A DNA stretch of 64,000 bases from Halichondria panicea. Taxonomy: Eukaryota; Porifera; Demospongiae; Suberitida; Halichondriidae. The position numbers were made by a program, and so were the translations under genes. Where the stretch lies: positions 5,387,182 through 5,451,181 of the forward strand of contig NC_087384.1 of the NCBI RefSeq assembly GCF_963675165.1. Direction: 5' to 3'. Position 1 is the first letter of the stretch, and the number at the start of each line of letters is the position of its first letter. The notes under the pieces are model-generated. The model ran no database searches, was not told the DNA's origin, and saw nothing but the letters and a program-made list of their open reading frames with translations. This document shows positions 23,501 to 33,130 of the stretch, in pieces.

Positions 23501-26500
23501 GGGCGTATATTCGAATAAAAACTCGCCGTTCGCGATTAAACGCCCAGTCCCCTAATAAGCCTAAACTTCTTGTAGAAAAGGGTGGGCGTATTTTCGCGAG
23601 GGTACGGTATATATATATACTATGGAGACAGGCCTGCATGCTTATCACAAATGTATAAAATATGCAACAAACCTTTCGTGAGACTTGTACTTTTATGACT
23701 TTCACTGGATTGGAGAAATGACTAGAAACGGCTACTTTCACATGATCAGCATCCATGGCGATCTTTGTATCATTTTCAGCATCATAGTTAAACTGTAGTG
23801 AATGCTGACTGGTATCTTTGGCACAGACCTTTGTCTTATATTGAGCAACTTGAATGTGGTAACAGAACCACAGGTTGTTGCCATTCACTGTCACGGAAAC
23901 CTCCCTACCGTGGCGGCGAAAATCAACAGATGTGATGGATGGTTTTACAACATTCAGATCCTGGAGTGACGAACCAGGCCTAGGTGGTTGCTTGATATAA
24001 CTCCTGAAGATAGCTTGCTGGTACACTTTGGCATCATGCTGAAGTGATCAATAAGCACATTGCATGCATGCATGGAGGTAATTTACACAAGTTTTTTTTA
24101 CCTTTGAGAACATCTCAAATGATAGCTGATCAATGGATGAAAGCGAAGCAAACTCATGTAATGCAGCCAATTCTTGACTTTCAAGAGTCTTGAACATTAA
24201 TCCGTTTAAAGGATCGATCGAAACTGAGTGCACATCTCCTATTGTTATCAACTTAGGTAGACGGGCCAGTAACTGTGGAATAGCTTTGCCCAGTACAGAC
24301 TTAATGGAAGCAAGTGCGTCCAGTGCATCCAAATCGGTACCCTATATATGATTATGTATATATATATACAGTACCAGGGTTTTATCTATAGGATTAAAGA
24401 TTTGGGCGGGGGTAAATACGCCGCAAAATGTTTGAACACGCCCTTATTACATGCTAGTGCATCATAGTAGATATAGTTACGTATATGCACATCATAGACA
24501 GGACTAATGTGATGATGTCATTATTCTACAAATTTGGGAGGGGAGATTCACCCCTGCCCCCCATTACCTGACTACATTAGCAAAAATACATGCACCAAAC
24601 CTTGTAGTTGCCACTGTCCTGGAGGATACCAAAGTTGCGCGTTAAAACAGAGGTAAATAGTCCTTGGAAACTCTGTAAGAAGGTGCGACCTTTGTGTGTT
24701 TAGGAACTAGAGCATGTACGTACATGTATACCTCCAGTGATTTCCAAAGACTGGGGAGCAACACCTCAGAACCCACCTCCTCACAACGGGGGTCCAAAAA
24801 CATGCATAAGTTGGGGATGGGGTCAGAGTCCAACATAATTGAATGGACAGTGCTCCCAAACTGAGGGGTTTCCTCCATTGCAATGGTAACCACAGAGAGG
24901 GTGATCATCGGGGCACCAAGTGTGATGCAAGCAACATTTTCTTGCAAGGCTTCCACACTGAGGAGTGGCTCTCTCCACATCCTAGCAGCTACTGCTTTGG
25001 CCAGCAGTCCCCCAAATGTGAATCCTGATATAATTGCTATCATTAATACAATGATCCAGAAAATTGGTGTGGTGCATGTCCATGCAGTGTTTCTCTCACA
25101 CGTTAAAGAACACCAGTAGCTAATCAAATTTGGGAATCTGTATACAAGTATATGTATAGTATTGTGTGTACAGTGCTAATTTAATTTGGGGGGCTATACA
25201 TCTATTGTTGTCATGTACTGTGCCACTGCATGTGTTTGAGGACGTTGAGAAGCTGTGTGTGTGCCAAATAATGGCAAGAAAATTAGTAGTAATAAAGTAA
25301 CCTCTTTCCCCAAACAAAAATCTGGCCACACCGTTTGACTTTACATGGGAAAAAACAATAACATGCATGCAGCATTCATCGGTACTTACCTGTGAAAACA
25401 ATACGATATCCATCATGCAGTTGACGGACAAAGAATCTCAATGGAATCCTTTCACTTTCAATCTTAATTCCTGTATAGTAAATATTGAAAATACCGTAGA
25501 AACTAGATTATTAGCGCTTACTCGACTATAAGCGTATCTTTATTTTAAGCGCATGCTCAACTGCAGGTTTTTGTACTCGAATTGAAGCGCTTTTCCAATT
25601 ATGCCAAGGATGATTAATTTTGTAAAAATTTAGAGCTAATTTGTTTATTTATATGAGCTAGCTAGCTTGTACAGGCATGGTAGCTATATAGCTGATGATA
25701 TATCCATCTGGAAGGACTCTCTGGGCATGCTGTTACCTTGTCTAATCATGCTGAGAGAATGTAAGACATGGATGAGGTCCTTTTATTTCAAGTTCCTAGT
25801 CATTATGAATGTTTTAATAAAAATTAGAACACACCTAGCCAAGATTAAGTGTTTTAATCTGCCGTCCGCCTCGTGCATTACGTTAACCTCGAGGCCATCT
25901 GAGTGCACCTGCATTAAACACGTGACTTGGCTAGGTGTGTTCTAAAGGATTTAGTGCTGTCACGTGAGCTCTAGCCTCGTGGCAGCTACATTTTAAATCA
26001 GTTGCTGGTGGCTATAGCTATAGCTAGCTAGACGTAATAGCAAGTTTAAGGATCCAGTAACTGATGCAAAGGAGAAAGAGATACGATTTAAAGCTATCTG
26101 GACTGACTGGGCATGTTCTCGACTGATTTCTCCTGCTGACCAACAGTCCCACTACTGGACATGCCTCCATCAGGTGATCTGGCTTACTGGATGGGAAAAT
26201 TTGTGCGTAAACTAAATGGCAATGAGTATCTGGTTTGCTCTTTTGGAACGCTATGATATTTGAAGCACCTTTGATGAAATGATTACATGAATCTGGCTTA
26301 GGTACGTCTTCAAAGCAAGCTGAGCCTATGCTATGGTCAAGTCAGCAATTCGGTACACTATACTACACATGAAACAAGTCGAGACATAACATTCAACTTT
26401 CTAATACTTTTCAGCTTTGCTTGTGTACATATTAAATCTGCTTGTATTATATGATGACATTCAGATTTCCTACTCAGCTTTGCTTTGGTGTACACATTCA

Positions 26501-29500
26501 ATCTGCTTGTATTATGCAATTGTTAAAAAATAGGCATTAATAACTTAAAGCACATGCACTTAAGTGTGGATTAATCCATGGTCATGTGACTCCTTTTAGC
26601 CAAGTTGATTGGCTGGAGATCATATGACAGCACTAAATGATGTAAATGAACTGTATATATATAAAATAAATTGTAACATAATAGTAGATCCAGTTAGGGT
26701 TGCCTGCTTGCTCACTTTCTACAGCTTACGAGTCAGCTCTATAGGCCCTGGCAAATTATGCCGGCATAATTTGGAGCATAATAGATTAGGTCCATAATTG
26801 AGGCATAATACGGTTAATATTTTGAATTTGGTCAATTCGGTACAAATAGGACGGTCCTCTGCTGCTGCTGAATTTGTTTTTTCTCTTTTAAATGACTCTT
26901 TTACATCTAGAAGATTATGTTGAATGTTCAGTTATGTTACAAATGTACAATACAACAAGTAAGAGATAATTTTTTGCTACTATAAAAAGAACGGCACTAA
27001 TAGGTTCTTTTGACAAGCATAATAGGCTGAATTTGGGGCACTGCTCAAAAGACAGAAAAAAAAGAGAATAATTTGCCAGGGCCTAGTCAGACTCAGCTCT
27101 CATCACAGAGACATCCGGTTACTGGGTGGGGCTCGAAAATGACTGCATTAAAGGCGCATTCTCGAATATAAGCGTATAGAGCTCTGCTATTGACCCCACG
27201 AGCGCATGCGCTAATAATCCAGTATACTATATTGTGCACATAATTAAAAAATTATACCATGTGTATACCAGGGGGGTAGAGCGTCTTACTACGCATATGC
27301 AAATCATGCCTATATATGCTGACATTATTCATTGTACTTAAGAATATTCACTATTTACTAGATCAACCACATTATTAGCCACACATGCAACACATGCATA
27401 TATGTGGCTAATAATACATTTGATCTACAGTGGTTTTCCATACCTTTGCAGGCTATACTCCAAGAGCACTGCAACCACAATGTAGTGATTACCTGTCTGT
27501 GTTATTTTAGTACACCCACACATCACAAAAATCAATGATGGGTAAAATACTGGCTATTGCAGACTTTTCACACAACTCAAGGGGTTACTACTCTACTTTC
27601 ATGGCACTCCTTCTATAAAAAAATGCTTGAGGTCAACAAGCTGCTTTCCAATTTTGAGCCTAGTAAATACAGGCCCTCCGCTCCCTATAGCTATACATAC
27701 AAGTTTTAGCTCATATCATTTTGCCACAATGAACCAAGCAACAAGTTAGCTGAGCTACCATCAGAGCTACCATCACTTCAGTCAGATAAAATATGAGACA
27801 CCTGGAACATTTAGCGGCTATTATAATTATTTGGTGAGTGAGCTATTAAAATTTGGCGATTTTTAATTTGACATCTTAGGCTACTACAGCAATTAGGTCC
27901 ACTAATTTGGCAGTTTTGAAATTGCCAAATTAAAACCAGTTACAGTTTGCATTTTGCAGGCCATAGCAAGTAATCTTGTTGGCTTGTTACTAACAATCAT
28001 AACAGAAGCCAACCAAAATACTATATTTACTACATTGTGGTTGCAGTGCTCTTGCAGTATAGCCTGCAAAGGTAAGGAAAACCACTGTAGTAAAATAATA
28101 GGATCATGTGCTAAGTGCTCTGTATACATGTGCAGAACACTTAGCACATTACAAACAAGGAAATGTGGTATATATAGACGATATTGAACCAGCAATACTA
28201 TATATAAGCATAGTAAGACGCTCCATCCCCTCATGTGCTCCTGATATACTATATATACCTTGCTCAAAAGAGGAGAATTTCTTCATCCAGTCTGAGAGTA
28301 AAGACTCGCTCCTAAAAGCAACATAGAACACCTTCCCCTGTCTAGCGATGAGGTAGCGATCGACATCCTCTCTGTCTTGTGATCGAGACAGTGACACTTC
28401 TTCGAGGGAGTGCTCAGGAAACTTTTTGTTGAAGAAATCTTTGTAGTCGGAAATAGTACTAGTGCTAGTAGCTAGGCTACACAGACAAGCATGATAGACA
28501 ATGTCTTTACTAAAGAGTGACGGCATATGTTCTTTAGTGGGGATTTCTTGCTCTTCGAGAGATTTCTCAGACATTTTCTCCACAGACGCAATTTTTCCCA
28601 AAGCCCATTCATAAACACTGTTGTCTACAAGCAGATCATTGCTATACACTTTAGCAAGGACTTTCCTAATGCTGTCGGGCCTGATTCGAGACTTCATTGT
28701 GTTTTTTACAAAGTCAGACAAAGCCTTCTTGTTATTTGACACATTTCGTTCCTCATCCTCTATAGAATCAATGGAGAATGATTTGATTACCTCCAGTTGT
28801 GCTCGCAATTTTTGTGAAAATGCTTCAAGAAGGTGAGAATTGTCTGCATAATTATATTCAAATCACTGCTCCAGCAATAAAGATAAATACTACGTACCTT
28901 CATCTGCAAGGTTTATGTCTTCTCTTTCTGGGTCAGCTGAATTAGATATATAAGGTGTTTATGAATTGAAATGACCATATAAATCTACTGCATGTATTGT
29001 ATCTCACATAGTATGAGGTGATCCTTTGCTATGCTAATAGCATGTGCTCTGTTATTTCCTCCAGCAGAATGCTCCACTGCTTTGATTATATTCAGCCATG
29101 TTGGCTCTCCGTACTTCTTGGTGTTGTAGCCCAAGCGTAAATACTCTGCTACTGTGTCGGCTAGACAATCCTGAACATCTCCCTTATGTGTGCTCTCCAA
29201 CTCATCCAACTTGTTACGCTTTATCCTGAGAGCTGTTCCAATAGCCTTCCATTTTGCGGCAACAGGAGAGAGAGCCTCAATTACGTCAAACATGTCATCC
29301 TCTCCTATGCATATTGCATAGAGCCACAGAGCAGTCAGTACAGTATCAGCGACAATCATATCATAGAAACCATTCATCATTGTGATTCATTCACTTACCA
29401 AGTGTTTTGCTATCCACTGCTGAAAGATCTATAGTTTCGGCTGTAGCTGCCAAAGAAGGTAAAAAAATAAATAGGGAGCTGTTCGCTAGATCAAGCTATT

Positions 29501-29520
29501 AAAGACTTACCTTCAGTCAT
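14580..29520 (-). CDS. Death domain + class-3-lipase-like + GTPase protein (DLG), 1380 aa
   Basis: Fourteen exons join in phase: 29520-29511, 29446-29399, 29304-29008, 28936-28898, 28843-28259, 25470-25390, 25024-24732, 24672-24601, 24341-24102, 24038-23673, 20314-18794, 18688-18504, 15304-15133, 14813-14580 (4143 nt in total, a multiple of three). Order of parts: short N-tail; death domain at about 24-115, ending in a PTWLNIIKAVE helix; helical linker; lipase-like domain at about 245-515 (VAFRSE strand, GFTFGG elbow at 354-359, DSDPIP at 419-424, GDVH at 509-512); probable Ig-like sandwich at 580-677; helical region; P-loop GTPase at about 1160-1380. The GTPase shows GLVNSGKS at 1167-1174, DFPG at 1214-1217 and TYAD at 1272-1275. 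The usual Ser nucleophile is Thr. Exon 2 could start 6 nt later. The join across the 3.4-kb intron 10 rests on phase alone. A role in immune or death signalling is an inference. Confidence 0.85.
16160..16425. mobile_element. Foldback element in intron 12 of DLG
   Basis: Two arms of about 110 bases are near-perfect inverted copies around a roughly 40-base loop. Both arms carry GATAGAGAAGAGAGTATCG or its complement. There is no coding content. Confidence 0.75.
16451..17665. mobile_element. TIR element with a RecQ-helicase-like fragment
   Basis: Inverted ends read CTTAGTCTCG and CGTGAGACTAAG, followed by matching AGCAGCCGTCGAAG and AAGCGGCGGGTTCGA tracts. A shorter relative lies at 21830-22359. 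The plus-strand interior (17290-17440) reads DSVAAIKLGYKEFKPNQ and then a FVSMGA phrase, similar to the start of a RecQ-type helicase domain found in some transposons; the rest of the helicase is absent. A hairpin element (17108-17247) is nested inside. Confidence 0.65.
17108..17247. mobile_element. Nested palindromic element
   Basis: Arms of about 62 bases (GGAGGATATGCACCCTATAA outward to the GATATGCCACACC end) pair around a short GC-rich loop near 17170-17192. It interrupts the larger element around it. Confidence 0.75.
18340..18428. repeat. Imperfect hairpin in intron 12 of DLG
   Basis: CCATGGATACTGATGATTATCAC pairs imperfectly with its complement about 45 bases later, 76 bases downstream of exon 12. 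Confidence 0.5.
20501..20735. mobile_element. Foldback element in intron 10 of DLG
   Basis: Arms of about 110 bases are inverted copies (CAAGGGCGTATAAAAGAAGA at the outer ends, AGCAGAGTTCAAACGTGGGC in the middle). They meet in a symmetrical AAATAGAAATTTCTATTTT centre with essentially no loop. Confidence 0.8.
21121..21413. mobile_element. TIR element of the TAGGCCACT family
   Basis: Inverted ends TAGGCCACTGCAACTTTGAC and its complement, followed by a shared TAGTTTCCCGTCC stretch. The element at 38587-38823 has the same layout (TAAGGCCACTCC and TAGTTTCCCGTC), so they are one family. Confidence 0.75.
21830..22359. mobile_element. Second copy of the element with the RecQ-like fragment
   Basis: It has the same ends and interior phrases as the element at 16451-17665 (GCTTTTCCATGG, AAGCTAGGTTATAA, AAACCCAATCAAAAGC). 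It lacks the nested hairpin and has a disrupted reading frame. Confidence 0.7.
22892..23609. mobile_element. TIR element, about 0.7 kb, in intron 10 of DLG
   Basis: Inverted ends TACCGTACCCTCGCGAAAAT and its complement, then AAGCCCA/GGGCGTA and repeated AACGCCCA phrases inside. No coding sequence is seen. It ends 64 bases from the donor of exon 10. Confidence 0.7.
25824..25945. mobile_element. Short nested TIR element, 122 bp
   Basis: Ends TTAGAACACACCTAGCCAAG and its complement bracket a short core. Confidence 0.65.
26742..27085. mobile_element. TIR element, 344 bp
   Basis: Ends TAGGCCCTGGCAAATTAT and its complement. The interior repeats a GCATAATAG phrase. The end layout resembles the hAT-like element at 4994. 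Confidence 0.7.
27426..28089. mobile_element. TIR element with about 65-bp ends, 664 bp
   Basis: The ends start TACAGTGGTTTTCC and stay inverted copies through CCTTTGCAGGCTATACT and GCACTGCAACCACAATGTAG. It sits in intron 5 of DLG, 170 bases from exon 5. A hairpin of CACATTATTAGCCAC with its complement directly precedes it (27360-27424). Confidence 0.75.
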
Positions 29521-29736
29521 GGTTGGCCGGTAAGTGTTTGGCAAGGTGAAGCGGAAGTAAAATTTACCAGAGCCACTAACTGAAGTGTCCAACGCTGGTC
29601 CTCCTCCTTTTTTGTGTCCAAATGAAAATCTCACCTGATTAGAGCCGCCTCCCTTTGCTTGGAATTATTCATTGACAGGAAATGGCAAAATACTGTAGAT
29701 CTACTGTACATTGTCTACTAGATCTACATGCATGCA

Positions 29737-29818
29737 TAGCCTCGATCCCAGGCCGATCCGTCTCTAATTGAACGCTAGGTCGCCGACCTAGCGTTCAATT
29801 AGAGACGGATCGAGGCTA
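29737..29818. repeat. Near-perfect hairpin 217 bases upstream of the DLG start
   Basis: A 28-base arm at 29755-29782 is a perfect inverted copy of 29784-29811 with almost no loop, and outer TAGCCTCG/CGAGGCTA arms extend it. It could be a small element or a regulatory palindrome. Confidence 0.7.
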
Positions 29819-30976
29819 CATGCGCTATGCATGCATGCATTGCTTCCTTCATCTTGAAGACCATTTATTAAGCCATCACTCATTCATAGACTTTTGTTGC
29901 TCCTCTCCTATATTATAGGCCATAATGACAGTGTGGAATTCAAATTTCAAAAATATTGATCAACAATGATAACGTAACATAATATTAACATAAAATTATA
30001 ATTATACAAAGCAATTATCTCTTCTATATATAACATTTTTGAGTGAAAGCAAAACATGGCGAGAGGCATTAGCATAGTGCAGCTTGTAGCTTGGTTATGT
30101 CTACAGCCACTCTGAGTAGACTCGCAAGCCATCACTGTTGCAGGCGAACAGTAGACTGGTCAAACTCCGTGTAGAGACTCATGTTGCACAGTCAGCATAT
30201 CAGATAAGATTCTAAGTGGCTGCGGTTTTCGTGACGTCAGTATACTGCATGTGATACGTAGAGTTTTCTAGTGATACGTCACTATCAATAATCTTGTGGT
30301 AACCGCATGCGGTTAGTTCCCACAAATATCGTGGCAAACCTTACACGAGTCTCAACACGGAGTTTGACCAGTCTACTATTCGCCTGCAACAGTGACGGCT
30401 TGCTAGTCTAATTGTGAGTTCTGTCCACAAAAAACAGTGATGTATACTATACTGTTTGAACCGAACTATTTCACACCCACTTGATTTTAACAAACAAACT
30501 ATTGAGATATTATTTAGTTTGGCATAGCCAAACCCTGGACGCTCAGATTAGTGGGCGTCTAATTATCGGCCCACGCTCAACGTTACTACAAGGCTAATTA
30601 CTAAATTGAGGTACTCGTGTCGTACCTCCGCCCAACTGTGTCAACACAAGCACTACAGCTCCAACATTTTTTTTTATTCTAGTGCATGTTGCTATACAGA
30701 AAGAATAGCAGTTACGCACGAGTCAAAGAGACTGCAAATCAATGGCCTTGAAAGTAAGCAAAACTAGTCATAATTCGAGAAATACAAATCCATGAGTCAA
30801 AATCCATGGCTAGAGCCTATAGAAGTTACACTTGCATAGCAACAGTAGCCTAGGCATATACATGCATACTTTTACTAGCTGACTGACTGACTGACTGACT
30901 GACATGCATACACGAAAAACACACTATCGTTTGCTTCTAGCTGGTGCACCGAGATATAATGAGATATCTACATGGT
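29819..30976. other. Spacer between DLG and the truncated CENP-Q-like copy
   Basis: No gene is seen. Much of it matches flanks near 12200, 40900 and 50300. It holds the TIR element at 30117-30410 and a (GACT)n microsatellite at about 30879-30902. Confidence 0.5.
30117..30410. mobile_element. TIR element with about 60-bp ends, 294 bp
   Basis: Ends TAGACTCGCAAGCC and GGCTTGCTAGTCTA continue inward as matching CACTGTTGCAGGCGAA and TGGTCAAACTCCGTGT tracts. The related flank near 12280 reads straight through without it, giving an empty site. Imperfect repeats ACTCTGAG and ATTGTGAG flank it. Confidence 0.8.
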
Positions 30977-32435
30977 TTAGGGGTCCAGTAGCTTTGAAAT
31001 GTACTCCTGAAAATTGTTCCTTTCTCTGAGAACCTCTGTTTCCCTGTGTCTAGTGTCACCAGCCCCGGTGGATTGGTGTGCAGCTTCAGGGCGTTGCTTG
31101 ACTGAGCCCTGCAACTGATCTGTTCTTGTCTTGAGCTCATTAATAACCCTGTATGTCGTATAGGTTACAAAATGTGATATAAATTATAATAGTCAGTAGC
31201 TCCTTCATCAAGCGGAAATGCACATTCATAATGGTCCCATGCATTCATTCATCCACTTATGAGTGACTGGGCTTACAGCCACTATTATTGTAACAGCAAT
31301 TATAGTAATCACATGGCATGGAATTGAAGGCTATTGACTTCGATCTATCCTTTTCCTATCCTCATAACGCGTACACGCATCACCTTGTTCTCTCTGCAAG
31401 TCTCTCTTCAAGTTCACCATTTCTCTGCACTAGTGCCACACACTCGGCTTTGAGCGTGTTCTGGGAGAGAGGAGATTATATAATATACATATACCGTACT
31501 CTACCGAGATTGCGGACGCCCACCCCCACTTTTGAGTGAAAGTTCCTGCATACGCTAATTTGATACGCCCACCAGGAAGTGATGCATTTGTTAGTGAGCA
31601 AGTTGTCAAGAAAAGGTTTAGCAGATTATTGTGTAGCTGGTTAGCTGGTTAGCTGGTTATCTTTGTATAGCTATATAAATATAGAGCTATAATATAAGAG
31701 CCGAGGACAATCTAATCTATAAGAGACGAGGACAATCTTCTCTGAATCTCTCTGACAAAGACTGTTTGAGAGAACTAGACACTTTCATGAAATGCTTTAA
31801 CTGCTAAAAAGCTACGTACTTCTAGTTGAAAAACTTTTTGAAGGTGACAAAAACACTGTTTTCCAATTAATCTAATCGTTACTCGATTCACGATTATTCC
31901 CCACAAGGTCAATACAGTAAAAAGTTATTGTGTCTGCTATGGTCACACAAGGTGAATGCTCTACTGAGCATCTTGTTATACAGTTTTTCATTGACAAGCT
32001 TTCGAGAAATGCACAGCCAGTCAGCCATTCCAAGCATGGTTATATACTACTCAGCACCAAATGCAAAGAATTGTTCTTTTGTTCATAATAGGTGTTGCAC
32101 TACAGCCTTGGTTCCAGGCCGATTTTTTTCTACTGGAACGCTGTGTCAAAAAAATGGGAATCTAGTCGTGCACTAATGTAAAATTTTAGCAAATTATACC
32201 GAAAACTAGTCCGTTCACTAGGAATAACCATAATTATAGTTGATCTCCATAACTGAAGCTATGGCTTATAATGCCCTCTATTGGCTTGGCCAAGAAGGTT
32301 TGCATAGGCACCAAGCCGCATTTTTCACTGAGTGTTGCAAACTCACAATAATTATTGCTCCCACTAACTTACTACAGTTTCCATAGCTTTACTGGTCATT
32401 TTGGGCTGCTTTGATCTTGGAGCCATGGAAACCTT
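30977..32435 (-). pseudogene. 5'-truncated copy of the CENP-Q-like gene (fragment 1)
   Basis: The segment matches the last two exons and the 3' part of exon 3 of the gene at 50843-53343. The final exon copy is 31148-30977 and still ends in an in-frame stop after LLDP. Homology stops inside exon 3 at about 32435, where unrelated sequence begins, so no start codon or 5' exons remain. Confidence 0.7.
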
Positions 32436-33130
32436 TCCTTCATCTTTCCCTGCATGTATATACTGTAGGTATATTCAATGGCATAATTCATAAAAAACAA
32501 AACAAAAAAAAAACAGCTTTAAACAAAATAATTGACCTATATAGATCTACCGACTTCCAACTTGTCTTGCAAGACTCAACTTTCCACAGGACTGCATACA
32601 TTCACTAATTTTAAGTTGCAAAAAGTCTCTGAAGCTCCGCCCACATCATGCACATCCATGCATATTCTGGAACACCGTTTAATCCAAAAAGCTTGCAAAA
32701 TTCATGTATTAGATCTAGTACGTCAGCTATACTCTCTACAAACATTAATATTCATTTTCAATTTTGAAGTGCTCTTTAACACCTTTGAAGAATGCTTTTC
32801 GTAGATTGCTGCCCAAATGCATGCATAGTACAAACTCAGTGGCTTCAGTTCCAGCAGATCCATATATTTTCCTCGTCATCATTGCAACATTACTGTTTCT
32901 GAGTTGCAGCAGAATCAGATGTAGATAAAGATAATTTTATTACACGAACGTGTTACCCGACACACGTTGATGTCTGATGGAGTTCGGCTACCGTATATAC
33001 CTCGCTTGCGCATGCGCACCAAGATGACTTTTTGTGTGAACAAAAAATAGAGGCATGCAGCATAGGTGATTATTCATATACTATATACAATGCAGAAATT
33101 AATTCACGAATCAGTTCATGTTATAAAGGT

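Larger units (their letters stand above)
25492..27230. mobile_element. TIR element with nested insertions in intron 5 of DLG
   Basis: The left end TACCGTAGAAACTAGATTAT matches the complement of the right-end phrase GCGCTAATAATCCAG. A solo right half occurs at about 17692-17833, where the full CCAGTTTCTACGGTA end is kept. Smaller elements at 25824 and 26742 are nested inside. Confidence 0.6.

Noticed and set aside
27902..28267. Minus-strand 121-codon frame
   Set aside because: Overlaps the right inverted repeat of the element at 27426-28089 and the exon 5 donor; composition is intron-like.
31928..32176. Plus-strand 82-codon frame, repeated at 42349-42597
   Set aside because: Nearly identical only because the two blocks are a recent duplication; it lies in an intron copy of the CENP-Q-like gene and has no recognisable domain.
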